Positions 1 through 9,097 of a stretch of DNA of 64,000 nt are shown here, one piece after another; positions within the stretch are counted from its first letter, which is position 1; each line of letters begins with the position of its first letter. A program made the position numbers and the translations under genes. Under the pieces are notes generated by a model, which worked only from the letters and a program-made list of their open reading frames with translations, did not search any database and was not told the origin of the DNA. This stretch comes from Vicinamibacterales bacterium. Lineage in GTDB: Bacteria > Acidobacteriota > Vicinamibacteria > Vicinamibacterales > UBA8438. The DNA lies in the NCBI GenBank assembly GCA_958296065.1, contig CATQHX010000011.1, positions 62,001 through 126,000 of the forward strand, written 5' to 3'.

Positions 1-718
1 CGTCCAGAAAGATGGTGCCGCGATCCGCCTGCTCGAACTTCCCGACCTGCTTCTCGGTCGCGCCCGTGAACGACCCCTTCTCGTGGCCGAACAGCTCCGA
101 CTCGATCAAATCGTCCGGGATCGCGGCGCAGTTGACCTGCACGAACCGCTCACGCACGCGCGGGCTGTTGCGGTGGATGGCGCGGCCGACCAGCTCCTTG
201 CCGACGCCGCTCTCGCCCCGAATCAGCACGGCGCTGCGCACCGGCGCGGCGCGGCGGATCTCGTCGGTGAGCGCCCGCAGGGCGCGGCTCTCCCCCACCA
301 TCTCGTGGCGCGCCTCGGCGGCCCGCCGCCAGTTCCTGTTCTCCGCGCGAAGCCGTCGCTGGTTCAACGCGTTGCGGATGGTGACGCTCACGCGGTCCGT
401 CGACAACGGCTTTTCGAGAAAGTCGAATGCCCCGAGCCTGGTCGCCTCCACGGCGGTGCTCACCGTGCCGTGTCCGGAGATGATGACCACCGGCAGCAGT
501 TCGTCGATGGCGCGGATCTTGCGCAGCACCTCGATGCCGTCCATCCCCGGCATCTTGACGTCGAGAAACACGAGATCCGGGCCTTCCCGTTCGACGCAGG
601 CGAGCCCCGCGTGACCGCCAGGCGCAAGCAGGCACTCGTAGCCGTCGTACTCGAGGATCATCTTCAACGAGTCGCGAATGGCGATCTCGTCGTCGATTAC
701 CACGATGCGGTGCTTCAT
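1..718 (-). CDS. Sigma-54-dependent response regulator, NtrC type (3' end outside window)
   Basis: Reading the minus strand from an ATG at 718 gives [18 protein letters not shown], a receiver domain start with the acidic pair DD near residue 9, the phospho-acceptor Asp in FLDVKMPG and the conserved Lys in LEKPLS. After a linker comes an AAA+ domain with Walker A GESGVGKE and the sigma-54 contact loop GSFTGA (usual GAFTGA). The frame is open to base 1, so the rest of the ATPase and the expected Fis-type DNA-binding domain are cut off. The family activates sigma-54 promoters after phosphorylation by a histidine kinase. The target genes are not apparent here. It lies 58 bp downstream of the membrane protein gene at 777-1649 on the same strand, so co-transcription is possible. 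Confidence 0.93.
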   Translation of the reverse strand, partial: MKHRIVVIDDEIAIRDSLKMILEYDGYECLLAPGGHAGLACVEREGPDLVFLDVKMPGMDGIEVLRKIRAIDELLPVVIISGHGTVSTAVEATRLGAFDFLEKPLSTDRVSVTIRNALNQRRLRAENRNWRRAAEARHEMVGESRALRALTDEIRRAAPVRSAVLIRGESGVGKELVGRAIHRNSPRVRERFVQVNCAAIPDDLIESELFGHEKGSFTGATEKQVGKFEQADRGTIFLD

Positions 719-776
719 GGCGATCCGCCGCCCCGTCTTGCGCCCGGGAGGTTCGACTATCGGGAGGCCTTCGATG

Positions 777-1649
777 TCACTCCCGGGGCGGTGCAGGATT
801 CGCGGTCGGCGCGTCAGGATCGGCCGGGGGTTCCGGCTCGGGATCGGGACTCGCCTCCGGTGCGTCGGACGCCACCGTCGGCTCGCCCGCATCCGGCGCC
901 GGCGCCACGTCCGGCTCGGTCCCGCCCGACGCCGGCTCGTCGGCGCTCAGCCGCTCGGCGATGCTCCCGACGTCGCTGCGCAGCACGGCAATCTCGTCCC
1001 GGAGCTCGGTACCCACATCGCCAATCCGGGCGTCCAGGGCGCCGACCTGTTCCGCAAGGTCGTCGATGCGATCACTCACCCCGTCGATGCGCGTGTGGAG
1101 ACCGCGGCCCACGCTGGCAGTCTGCACAGCGAGAAGGCCGGCCATCAGCAGGAATACCGGAACGAGGGTTCCGATAATCCACCGCGCGTCGCCGCCGAGA
1201 TCGAAGGACTCCGTTTCCCGACTTCCCATGCCGCCGGTACCGTCCACCGCGGGCGCCGCCTCGGGCACCGCCACGGGCGCCGCCTCGGGCACCGCCACGG
1301 GCGCTGCATCGGGCGCCGCCACGAGCGCTGCATCGGGCGCCGCCACGGGCGCTGCATCGGGCGCTGCATCGAGCACCGCCCCAGTATCGCCGACGCTCTC
1401 CAGGCGACGTCGGAGTTCATCACCCGTACGAACCACGTCGCTGCCAGGAAGGCGCGGATCCACTTCATCCGGCGCGTAGCCGGTTGGTTCGCCGGTGCTC
1501 CCGTTGACGACCCAGGAAGCCTCCGGCCGCCGCGGTCCAAGCAGGCGAGGCACCACCTGCGGACGGACACCTAGAACGTCAGCAACGGCTCCGTAGGTCG
1601 CTCGCACCGGCACCGCGTTGAGGTAACCCAGAATCGTCTCGATGCTCAT
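777..1649 (-). CDS. Membrane-anchored protein with MGMT/ATL-like winged-helix N-terminus
   Basis: About 290 residues from ATG 1649 ([11 protein letters not shown]). The first ~60 residues ([16 protein letters not shown], then [13 protein letters not shown]) resemble the DNA-binding helix-turn-helix region of alkyltransferase-like proteins, in which a conserved TYG and a VVN.G stretch recur, but no PCHR active site is present. Next come an Ala/Pro/Val/Asp repeat stretch (APDAAPVA units, bases about 1255-1375), one transmembrane segment ([18 protein letters not shown]), a heptad-rich coiled-coil segment and an acidic Pro-rich tail. The likely topology is a cytoplasmic DNA-binding-like head joined through one membrane span to a coiled coil. 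Function is unknown. The open frame extends upstream to 1754, but that extension is Arg-rich and looks non-coding. Confidence 0.6.
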   Translation of the reverse strand: MSIETILGYLNAVPVRATYGAVADVLGVRPQVVPRLLGPRRPEASWVVNGSTGEPTGYAPDEVDPRLPGSDVVRTGDELRRRLESVGDTGAVLDAAPDAAPVAAPDAALVAAPDAAPVAVPEAAPVAVPEAAPAVDGTGGMGSRETESFDLGGDARWIIGTLVPVFLLMAGLLAVQTASVGRGLHTRIDGVSDRIDDLAEQVGALDARIGDVGTELRDEIAVLRSDVGSIAERLSADEPASGGTEPDVAPAPDAGEPTVASDAPEASPDPEPEPPADPDAPTANPAPPRE

Positions 1650-2382
1650 GCGCGGCAGGGTAGCATATCGCCCGCCGCCAGCGCGGTCCCGACCGACGCG
1701 CGGGAGCAACGATCGTGCCGGCAAGCCCCGGCGAGGCTCCCGACAACGCGGCATTCAGACCGGCCGGCACGACGCCAGGCCGCCGAGAGACGACGCCTCG
1801 TCGCTGGAGAATCGAGACGACAGGTACCGTAGTGCTGCTCTTGCGGACGCCGCGGCCCAGCCGTTCCTACGGCCACCGGCGTCTCTCGGTCGTGCATAGT
1901 CGATCGGTCTGCTCTTGCGGACGCCCCGGCCCAGCCGTTCCCACGGTCGTTACCACTTTGAGCGGATGCCTTCGGGCACCCTTTCGGGCATCGTACGCAC
2001 CGGCCCCACCGTTCGGCTCGCCCGCTGCATCGCATTGTCGTCCGGTTACGCGGTCTGGCGCCCCTGATACCCTGGGTCAGGACACGTCGCCGGAAGACCC
2101 GATCTAGCCCTTGATCGAAGGCGTCAGGCGCGCGAGCCTGCCGTCCGGTGCGGAGGCCGGCCCCGGCTGCGTCTCGGATGGCGACACCGCCGATCGACGC
2201 GCTCCGCCGCGGGGCGGGGCGCTGTCGTTCACGTCGAAGGCATGCTGTCCGATGGAGAACCCATCCCCCGGCCGCCGTCCCTCACGACATCAAGGCGAAC
2301 GACAGTTTGGCCGGGTGGCGGAACGGGGCGACCCTCGCGCTCGTCCCGCTCATCCTCGACAAGGGCTCACCGCAACGTTCCG
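1650..2382. other. Intergenic stretch with a 37-bp direct repeat
   Basis: No convincing gene on either strand; the open frames are Arg/Pro-rich and show no recognisable family. The only structure noticed is a direct repeat of about 37 bp at 1836-1872 and 1910-1946 with about two mismatches (both start TGCTCTTGCGGACGC). Confidence 0.5.
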
Positions 2383-3927
2383 CTACCCCGCATCGTGCCC
2401 CGGCTCCGCACTCTCACCCACCAACGCCGCAAGAAAGTCGGTGAACGGGCCGATGTCCTGCCGCACGCTCGCCGCTTCGAGCGCGGCCATATACACATCC
2501 CGGCGCTCGACCGGGATCACGGTCCAGGGATAGCCGGCGGCGGTCAGCATGAGGTTCATCAGGAACCGGCCGAGGCGGCCGTTGCCATCCGGGTACGGAT
2601 GCACGTAGACGAACAGGAAGTGTCCGAGTACGACCCGCACGGCGGGATCCGGCTCCTCGCGCAGCAGGCCGAACAGCGCCGGCATCGCGTCGCGGACGGC
2701 GGCCGGGCTCGGCGGCACGTGCATCGAGCGCTGGATGTAGACGGGCGCGTTGCGATAGCCCGCGAGATCGGCAGCGCGGACGAGACCGGCCGCGACGCTC
2801 GGCGCGAACAGCTCCCGATACCAGATCCGATGGTCCGCCTCCGCGACGGCGCCGGGAGGCTCGCCCGCAACCGCCCGGCGGACGCCGTCGCGCACCGCCT
2901 GGTAGGCCTGCCAGTAGCCGCGAGCGGCGAGCGCGTCGCGGTGCTCCCGGTCTTCCGGGTGACGGTCGGGGTTCCAGGCGCCGCTGCGCACGCGCGCAAT
3001 CAGCGTCGGACTGACGCGGTAGCCCTCGATGGAGAGCGAGTGATACGCATCGGTCACGTAGACGTCCTCGATCCGGCCGAGCACGGCGTCCATATCGGCC
3101 GAGCGGGCGGGAGGGCGAGGAAAGAGGTCGAGTACGCGGCCCCGCATGGCATCCCAGGTCAGGCGCAACCGGTGAACGACCGGGGCAGCGTCGCGGGGAA
3201 TCGGTCGGGGGGGCAGCGGCGTCGTGAAGGGGTTCGCTTCACGGACGTCGAAGTCGGCGGCCCGCATCGTCGCGACGATCTCGTTCGCGATGCGGTCCCT
3301 ACCGACGTCGCGGAAGGCGGCGGCCAGTCGACCCGCGACCGTGCCGTGCCCGCCGTCGAGAAGGCGCGACAACAGGTCCGACGCGTCGCGCACGAGGGCA
3401 AGCGCCGCCCGCCCATCGACCGGATACCGCTGGAAGAACCGGGCCGGACACGCAATCAGCGCGGCAGCCGGGCTGAACGCGCGCATCCCGTCCACCTCCA
3501 CGACATCTCCGGCAGCGGGTAGCGCGGCGCGGACTTCGAGCAGCGACGTCCCATGCTGCAAGGGAGTGACCCGGTTGCGTCCCCGCGGCGCGCGGACGAG
3601 AAGCTGCCCCGGCACCGTTCGATTGCCCGCGTGCAGCATCAGGGACTGTTCCGGCGCCACGCACCACGCTGCGCCGAAACGGGCGCGCAGGTAACCGGCG
3701 CAGAACTGCCAGAACGACGCGTACCACGCCGTGCTGTCGCCCGCTTGCCGGTCGGGCGCGCCGGCGACATACCAGCCCTTCATGACCGGCTGCAGGTACC
3801 CGTGCCGGACGAGCCGCTCGCGATGCGACCGCGGGAGATCGGCGGCGCGCACGGCGACGACACCACGCTCCTGAAGGGACCGCAGGGCGTCGAGCGAGCC
3901 GGCCAGCTTCTCCGAGGGCGGGGTCAT
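2383..3927 (-). CDS. Fic-domain AMPylase with AbiEi-like N-terminal domain
   Basis: 514 residues. The C-terminal Fic core carries the catalytic motif HPYPDGNGRLGR near residue 443 (consensus HPFxDGNGRxxR), so transfer of a nucleotide or phosphate group to a target hydroxyl is expected. An inhibitory-helix motif SLSIEG ((S/T)xxxE(G/N)) sits near residue 297, N-terminal to the core, the arrangement of self-inhibited class II Fic proteins. The first ~220 residues (GVVAVRAADLPRSHRERLVR, HGYLQPVMKGWY) match the winged-helix and following domain of AbiEi-type antitoxin or transcriptional regulators. The protein may therefore sense or regulate through DNA and modify a partner. It stands alone between intergenic DNA and the Phd/VapC pair, on the same strand. 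It appears full length. Confidence 0.9.
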   Translation of the reverse strand: MTPPSEKLAGSLDALRSLQERGVVAVRAADLPRSHRERLVRHGYLQPVMKGWYVAGAPDRQAGDSTAWYASFWQFCAGYLRARFGAAWCVAPEQSLMLHAGNRTVPGQLLVRAPRGRNRVTPLQHGTSLLEVRAALPAAGDVVEVDGMRAFSPAAALIACPARFFQRYPVDGRAALALVRDASDLLSRLLDGGHGTVAGRLAAAFRDVGRDRIANEIVATMRAADFDVREANPFTTPLPPRPIPRDAAPVVHRLRLTWDAMRGRVLDLFPRPPARSADMDAVLGRIEDVYVTDAYHSLSIEGYRVSPTLIARVRSGAWNPDRHPEDREHRDALAARGYWQAYQAVRDGVRRAVAGEPPGAVAEADHRIWYRELFAPSVAAGLVRAADLAGYRNAPVYIQRSMHVPPSPAAVRDAMPALFGLLREEPDPAVRVVLGHFLFVYVHPYPDGNGRLGRFLMNLMLTAAGYPWTVIPVERRDVYMAALEAASVRQDIGPFTDFLAALVGESAEPGHDAG

Positions 3928-4131
3928 CCCGGCGTGCTTCCGTTAGCTTATCGCGCTGCGCGAATTTTAGCTTTTCGCGGTTTCCCCGTTTCTTCCGGTG
4001 CGTGTACCACGCGTAGCGGGGAAGTGCCCCTCCCACGGCGCTCCGATTGCGCCGGCACGAATCGCGCCGCGAAGCCACTCGTCGATCTGCTCCTGCTGTC
4101 GCGCCATGTCCCGAGGGCAGCACGCCGCACG

Positions 4132-4518
4132 TCACCAGATCGTATCCGCGCCGAGGGCGGCGATTTCCGGGTCGGGAGTCGCGATGCGGAGTGTCTCGAT
4201 CAGGCCCTGGGCGGCGATCATGCGGTCGAACGGGTCGCGATGCGGGCCAGGTATCGAGCCGGCTCGCAACGCGTGCTTGAAGGCGATGGCCAGCGGGCGA
4301 TAGCCATCCCGCGCGATGCGCTCGTCCCACTCGGCGAGGATGTGTCCACCATGCGGGAACTTGCCGACGCGATGCTTCGTGGCCAGCTCCCAGGCGCTCG
4401 CGGCGCTGACCCAGACATGGTTGTGCGGATCGCGCAGCAGCCCCTGCAGCCGGCGGCTGAGCTTCTCGGGCTGCCCCCACGCCCACAGCAGCGTGCACGT
4501 GTCGAGCAGCAGGTTCAT
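4132..4518 (-). CDS. vapC: PIN-domain toxin, VapC family
   Basis: About 128 residues from an ATG (MNLLLDTCTLLWAW) that overlaps the antitoxin stop codon by 4 bp (ATGA). It has the PIN-domain acidic residues: Asp in LLLDTCTLLW, Glu in ASAWELATKH and Asp in HRDPFDRMIAAQG. The family cuts RNA, often initiator tRNA or rRNA loops. A GTG start five codons upstream is also open, but the ATGA coupling with the upstream gene favours the shorter form. Confidence 0.92.
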   Translation of the reverse strand: MNLLLDTCTLLWAWGQPEKLSRRLQGLLRDPHNHVWVSAASAWELATKHRVGKFPHGGHILAEWDERIARDGYRPLAIAFKHALRAGSIPGPHRDPFDRMIAAQGLIETLRIATPDPEIAALGADTIW

Positions 4519-4754
4519 CCGTCGCCTTCCCACGCGTCCAGCTCGGCCCCGGTCAGCGCTTCGAACACCGCGTCCGGGACATCGCCGTCACGATCACGGT
4601 ACCGTCCGAGTACGCGCTCCGGCGGCGGCTCCAACGGCGCCAAGCGAGCGCAAGGCTTGCCCGCCTTCGCGATCACGATTTCCTCGCCGGCGCGCACACG
4701 TTCGAGAAGCCGCGAGAGCTGGGTCTTCGCTTCGTGAACGTTGACCATGATCAT
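4515..4754 (-). CDS. Antitoxin, Phd/YefM family
   Basis: 79 residues. The N-terminus VNVHEAKTQLSRLLERVRAGEEIVIAKAGKP is the family's DNA-binding fold with the typical INxxEAKxxLSxLL pattern, and the C-terminal half (ERVLGRYRDRD onward) would wrap the VapC toxin. It is the first gene of a two-gene operon with translational coupling to the PIN toxin. The Phd N-terminus usually represses its own promoter; no clear operator was picked out. Confidence 0.92.
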   Translation of the reverse strand: MIMVNVHEAKTQLSRLLERVRAGEEIVIAKAGKPCARLAPLEPPPERVLGRYRDRDGDVPDAVFEALTGAELDAWEGDG

Positions 4755-4826
4755 GACGATCCAAAATAGTCTTGGAAAAGGACTTAGTCAACCAAACGAC
4801 CATGCCCAGAGGCGTGGGTTTAGGAA

Positions 4827-4871
4827 GGCCCCTCGAAGGGGCCGTGCACGTAGGGAAGCCCCCTCCGGGGC
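4827..4871. other. Two adjacent GC hairpins between the TA pair and the DUF2867 gene
   Basis: The first is a perfect 7-bp stem with a 3-base loop (4827-4843, GGCCCCT-CGA-AGGGGCC). The second is a 5-bp stem at 4858-4871. They lie about 160-200 bp past the end of the gene at 5028 and upstream of the antitoxin. A terminator or attenuator role is possible, but there is no T-run. Confidence 0.3.
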
Positions 4872-5027
4872 CGACGTGTCGAGTTACTTCAGGTCCAGGT
4901 CCCCCCGCCGTCTTCGGTTCCATTTCGCCGGTACGCGTATTGGGGATTTCGTCAACCGGCGTATCCGCGACTCTGGTTCCGGGGCGGGTTGCCGCGGTCG
5001 TTTCTGGCCGACACAGCCATCCCCGTC

Positions 5028-6509
5028 TCACGGCACTGCTCGCGACTCCGGGACCGACGGCGTCCCCACAGCCCGCTTGGCGATGCTCCGCAGGAGCCCT
5101 CTGAACAGTACGACGTGGATCGGGTACAGCATGTGCCAGTAGCACCGCCCCAGCAGGCCGGCCGCATCGAAGACCGCGGTTTGGCGGACGGTGGAACCGG
5201 CGCCGTCGCGAGGCGTGACGTCGAACTGCAGCCAGGCACGCCCCGGCAGCTTCATCTCCGCCGCCAGCCGCAAGCGGAGGTTGGGCTCGCAGGCCTCCAC
5301 GCGCCAGCAGTCGACCACGTCCCCCGCCGCCAGGTGCTCGCCGTCCCGCCGGCCGCGGTTCATGCCGACGCCGCCAAGCAGTCGATCCGCGAAGCCGCGC
5401 AGGCGCCACATCCAGGCGCCGTAATACCAGCCGTTATCGCCGCCGAGGCGCCGGATGGGCGCGAACGCCGCGGCAGGCGCCGCGGGCACGTCGACGGCGC
5501 ACGAGTACACCAGCCGGGTCCGGATGCGAGCCCCGCCCGAGCGCAGAACCGTCCCGACCCGCAGCGCGGCCTCCGACCACGGCCCGGCGGCGAACGCCGC
5601 GTCCTCTTCCTCCAGTGCTCGCGCGATCGCGTCCCGGAGCCCCAGCGGGCGGACCCTGAACGCGGAGCGCGCGGCGTTGTCGTTGACGACCGTCGCCGTG
5701 CGAAGTCCGTCGATCAGTTCGCGGCCAACCCGCGCGTAGACCGGCGTCGTCAGGTCGAGCCACAGGCTCGAAAGCCGCGGGGTCAGCAGCGGCACCGGGA
5801 TCAGCAATCGTCGGAGACGACGTTGGCGGGCGTACTCCTGCATGATCTCGCCGTACGACACCACGTCCGCCCCGCCTATCTCGAAGACGCGGCTGGCGCC
5901 GTGGGGCAGGTAGAGCGCAGCCGCCAGATACGCCACCAGGTCCGCGAGCGCGATCGGCTGCGTCGGCGTGCGGACCCACGACGGGCAGATCATCATCGGA
6001 AGCCGCTCGACCAGGGCCCGTATCAGCTCGAACGAGAGGCTCCCGGCCCCGAGCACCACGGCGCTGCGAAACTCGATGACCGGCACGCCGGACTCCCGCA
6101 GGATCTCGCCGGTCTCGCGTCGGCTTCGCAGGTGCCGCGAAAGGCCGGCGGATGCCCCGAGCCCGCCCACGTACACGATGCGACGCACTCCGGCGGCCCG
6201 CGCCGCCTCCCCGAAGTTGCGCGCAGCGGCACGGTCCTGGGCGTCGAAGTCGGCCGCGCCCCCCATCGAATGGACGAGATAGTACGCGGTGACGACCCCG
6301 GCGAACGCACCCTGCAGCGAACCCGGGTCGAGGCAGTCGCCGCGGACGACGCGGGTGTGCGCTCCCACGCGACCGTCGAGCGCCGCGGGACGCCGCGTCA
6401 GGCAGCGGAGCCGGTGCCCGCGCGCTTCCAGCACGGCGAGCAGGCGCCCCCCGATGCAGCCGGTGGCCCCGGTCAGCAGGATCGCCGGCCGCCGTTCCGT
6501 TGCTTGCAT
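5028..6509 (-). CDS. NAD(P)-binding SDR/epimerase-like protein with C-terminal DUF2867
   Basis: About 493 residues from ATG 6509 (MQATERRPAILLTGATGCIGG). The N-terminal Rossmann motif TGATGCIGG is that of extended/atypical SDR proteins related to complex I NDUFA9, with VYVGGLGA and a FRSAVVLG stretch further on. From about residue 330 (RTRLVYSCAVDVPA) the DUF2867 domain follows, with GGDNGWYYGAWMWRLRGFADRLLGGVGMNRGRRD, a hallmark block of this family. A role in redox or lipid-type chemistry is usually proposed but the substrate is unknown. The start overlaps the end of the VapB-like ORF by 37 bp. Confidence 0.88.
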   Translation of the reverse strand: MQATERRPAILLTGATGCIGGRLLAVLEARGHRLRCLTRRPAALDGRVGAHTRVVRGDCLDPGSLQGAFAGVVTAYYLVHSMGGAADFDAQDRAAARNFGEAARAAGVRRIVYVGGLGASAGLSRHLRSRRETGEILRESGVPVIEFRSAVVLGAGSLSFELIRALVERLPMMICPSWVRTPTQPIALADLVAYLAAALYLPHGASRVFEIGGADVVSYGEIMQEYARQRRLRRLLIPVPLLTPRLSSLWLDLTTPVYARVGRELIDGLRTATVVNDNAARSAFRVRPLGLRDAIARALEEEDAAFAAGPWSEAALRVGTVLRSGGARIRTRLVYSCAVDVPAAPAAAFAPIRRLGGDNGWYYGAWMWRLRGFADRLLGGVGMNRGRRDGEHLAAGDVVDCWRVEACEPNLRLRLAAEMKLPGRAWLQFDVTPRDGAGSTVRQTAVFDAAGLLGRCYWHMLYPIHVVLFRGLLRSIAKRAVGTPSVPESRAVP

Positions 6510-6658
6510 CGATCGAGGAAGGCCTTCCCCGTCGTCGTGGTCTCGGGCCAGGCCGCCCTCAGGACGACCGCGCTGAAGGACTCGCCGGGGTAGCGTCGCG
6601 CCGCTCGCAGCCGCTCGCAGGCTTCCTCCCTGAGCGATATCGTCTTGCTGACATACAT
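6473..6658 (-). CDS. VapB-type antitoxin, small, with no toxin gene beside it
   Basis: About 61 residues starting MYVSKTISLREEACERLRAARRYPGESFSAVV, which matches the ribbon-helix-helix VapB family (DUF217-like: SKTISLxEEAYERLKxxRxxxESFSEVI). A start six codons earlier (6676) is also possible. The gene ends inside the DUF2867 gene (37-bp overlap). No PIN toxin follows, so this is either an orphan antitoxin or a regulator of the DUF2867 gene. The DNA just upstream (about 6650-6680) holds ATGCAT-rich inverted elements that could be the operator. Confidence 0.72.
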   Translation of the reverse strand: MYVSKTISLREEACERLRAARRYPGESFSAVVLRAAWPETTTTGKAFLDRCKQRNGGRRSC

Positions 6659-6700
6659 GTAGTATGCATAGTGCATGCATCTTCTGCCAACGAGGCTTTC

Positions 6701-6865
6701 ATGATCACGTTCCTCGACGGCCTCCGCTCCTGGCAGCTCTTCCTGTTGGCCGCGGCGCTGTTCGTCATCGACCTGATCGTCCCGGATCCGATCCCGTTCC
6801 TCGACGAGTCGCTGCTGGCCGTGCTCACCTACACGCTGTCGCGCTGGAAGAAGCCGGTAGCGTAG
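6701..6865 (+). CDS. Small membrane protein, DUF6116-like
   Basis: 54 residues: MITFLDGLRSWQLFLLAAALFVIDLIVPDPIPFLDE... One transmembrane helix is followed by a PDPIPFLDE motif and a Lys/Arg tail (RWKKPVA). This pattern (helix, VPDPIPF.DE, short helix, RWKK) recurs in many proteobacterial and acidobacterial genomes, often annotated DUF6116, with no known function. It is divergent from the VapB/DUF2867 pair, the starts being about 40 bp apart. Confidence 0.7.
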   Translation: MITFLDGLRSWQLFLLAAALFVIDLIVPDPIPFLDESLLAVLTYTLSRWKKPVA

Positions 6866-7017
6866 ATCCGAACCGGGGACGGAGGGCGAGCGCATCGGCT
6901 ATCGGCCTGCCGATCGCGAACGCCCGCGCCCACGGCTCCTCCTGCTACAACACCCGCCTCTTCCGGCGCCCGCGCCGGAATTCGACAGCAGGCTGGGGAA
7001 GCACCGCAACAGTGCGG

Positions 7018-8454
7018 TTACAACACCCGCGTCCTCCAACCTCCGCGCCGGAACGCGAGGACGCCCACCACCGCCATCAGCGTCTGGCAAACGGCGACCG
7101 TCACGAACACCCCGGTCGGCCCCAGACCGGCCGGGCCGGCGAGTGCCCAGGCGAGCGGAAGCTGCACCAGCCAGTAGACGAACAGGTTGATCCAGGTCGG
7201 CGTGGTGGTGTCCCCGGCGCCGTTGAACGCCAGCACCGTGACGAGCCCGAAGCCCCAGAACACGTAGCTGCAGGCGACGATGCGCAGGCAGGCGGCGGCC
7301 AGCGCCACGACCTCCGGGTCGGTGGCCAGCAACCCGACGATGGAACGGGCGAAGACGACGAAGATCACGCCGACGATGCCCAACAGCACCGTGTTCAGGC
7401 GCGCCGTGAACCAGACCGCGCGCTCCGCGCGATCCGGTTGGCCGGCGCCCAGGTTCTGCCCTACCAGCGTCGCGGCGGCGTTGCCGACGCCCCAGACCGG
7501 CAGCAGCACGAAGATGATGATCCGCACCGCCACCGTATAGCCCGCCAGCACGGTATCTCCGTATGGCGCCAGGATGCGGATGAGACCGACGAAGCTCGCG
7601 GTCCCGACCAGGTACTGCAGGATGCCGATGCCGCTGACGCGCAGCAGGCGCAGCATGGTCTGCGTCTCGATGCGCGCCCGCCGCCAGTCGACCACCACGC
7701 GGCCGGCGCCGCTGGTCAGCGCTCGAAGCTGGTAGGCGACGCCGAGGCCGCGTCCCACCGTAGTCGCGATGGCCGCCCCCTCGAGCCCCAGCGCCGGGAT
7801 CGGCCCCAGGCCGAAGATCAGGATCGGGTCCAGCACGATGTTGACGAGATTGGCCAGCCAGAGCGCCCGCATCGCCAGCACCGGATCCCCCGCCCCACGG
7901 AAGATGCCGTTGATCATGAACAGCAGCGTCACCGTGACGCAGCCGCCCAGCATGATCGCCGTGAAGCTCCGGCCGCTCGCCGCCAGCTCGGGCGTGGCTC
8001 CCAGCAGCACCAGCAGATCGGAGGCCCAGACGACCCCGGCCACGCCGATCGCGAACGACACCGCACAGCCGCCGGCGATGGCCTGCACGGCGGCGGCCGA
8101 AGCGCGTTCGGGCGCACCTTCGCCGACACGCCGCGCCACCATCGCCGTGGCTCCCATGCTGAGACCCATCGAGACAGCGAAGACCAGGGCGATGAGCGAA
8201 TCGGACAGGCCGAGAATGGCCACCGCCTCCGATCCGAGGCGGCCCACGAAGTAGACGTCGACGACCGAGAACACCGACTGCATCCCCATCTCGAGGACCA
8301 TCGGGACGGCCAGCAGCAGCACGGCCCGGCCGAGGCTGCCGCTGGTGTAGTCGCGGGGGGTGGCGCGCACGGCGTCGCGCACGTCGCCCCACAGGTTCGC
8401 GTTGCGAGCCGCCAGCATCCGGCGGCCGTTCGAAACCACATTGACGAAGGACAT
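7018..8454 (-). CDS. MATE family multidrug/sodium antiporter
   Basis: 478 residues with twelve predicted membrane segments in two repeats. The first starts ...SLGRAVLLLAVPMVLEMGMQSVFSVVDVYFVGRLG, the classic MATE opening (P-x-I/V...DxxFVGxLG). The second starts ...MLRLLRVSGIGILQYLVG. Exports cationic compounds in exchange for Na+ or H+. Length is normal and no truncation is seen. Downstream (6866-7017) a direct repeat containing ACAACACCCGC occurs near 6945 and 7020. Confidence 0.95.
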   Translation of the reverse strand: MSFVNVVSNGRRMLAARNANLWGDVRDAVRATPRDYTSGSLGRAVLLLAVPMVLEMGMQSVFSVVDVYFVGRLGSEAVAILGLSDSLIALVFAVSMGLSMGATAMVARRVGEGAPERASAAAVQAIAGGCAVSFAIGVAGVVWASDLLVLLGATPELAASGRSFTAIMLGGCVTVTLLFMINGIFRGAGDPVLAMRALWLANLVNIVLDPILIFGLGPIPALGLEGAAIATTVGRGLGVAYQLRALTSGAGRVVVDWRRARIETQTMLRLLRVSGIGILQYLVGTASFVGLIRILAPYGDTVLAGYTVAVRIIIFVLLPVWGVGNAAATLVGQNLGAGQPDRAERAVWFTARLNTVLLGIVGVIFVVFARSIVGLLATDPEVVALAAACLRIVACSYVFWGFGLVTVLAFNGAGDTTTPTWINLFVYWLVQLPLAWALAGPAGLGPTGVFVTVAVCQTLMAVVGVLAFRRGGWRTRVL

Positions 8455-8683
8455 CAGAGCACCACGAGAGAGACCGGAGACAACGATGAAGGACGCCGCG
8501 TCGAGTGCGGCGAAGCCCGCGGAGCCGAACGAAGAAGTGAGTAGATCAGCCGCGCCGTGCGGAGGGATCGGGCCGAACCAACGGCGAAGCTGTCGTGAGG
8601 GAGCGGAGGCTATCCGCGCATGCGTGGTGCGATGAAGGTGGCAAACATCGGAAGACTTCCTGGTTGCAAGGAATCAGTATAGC

Positions 8684-9097
8684 TCATCCGCCGAGGCGCT
8701 TCCGCACGGTGTCGGCGAACAGGAGAAGATCGCTCAGATGATGCTCCACCACGTCCCGCACGACGGCGAGATCGACCGTGTCGTACCCGTGCACGAGGAT
8801 GTTCCGGAAACCGGCCATGTCCCGTAGCGTTCCGGCCAACGCCGGCTCGATCCAGCCGGCCCGTTCCAGCAGATCGAACAGCTCGCGATTCGTGCGCGGC
8901 TCGCCGAGCCGTTCGTCGGACACGATGTGCGAGGCGGTGTCGAGGACCGCCTGGATCGCGATCTGCAGCGTGTGCTCCACGAACCGCGCCTCGCGAACGT
9001 CGGTCGGAATCGCCGTCGGGCGGGCCAGCTCGCGCAGCTCGCGGACGCTCGTCTCGATGATCGCGAGCCGTTTCGCGACCAGCTCCGGATCGGTCAT
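8684..9097 (-). CDS. hepT: HepT-like toxin (DUF86)
   Basis: About 137 residues from ATG 9097 (MTDPELVAKRLAIIETSVREL). It carries the HEPN-family motif Rx4HxY as RNILVHGY near residue 107, which in HepT is the RNase site and the target of AMPylation by MntA. It overlaps the upstream nucleotidyltransferase by 4 bp (ATGA), the standard MntA-HepT order. Confidence 0.93.
   Translation of the reverse strand: MTDPELVAKRLAIIETSVRELRELARPTAIPTDVREARFVEHTLQIAIQAVLDTASHIVSDERLGEPRTNRELFDLLERAGWIEPALAGTLRDMAGFRNILVHGYDTVDLAVVRDVVEHHLSDLLLFADTVRKRLGG

Noticed and set aside
4827-4871. Strong hairpins as rho-independent terminators
   Set aside because: Stems are good but no T-run follows on either strand; kept only as a low-confidence structural note.
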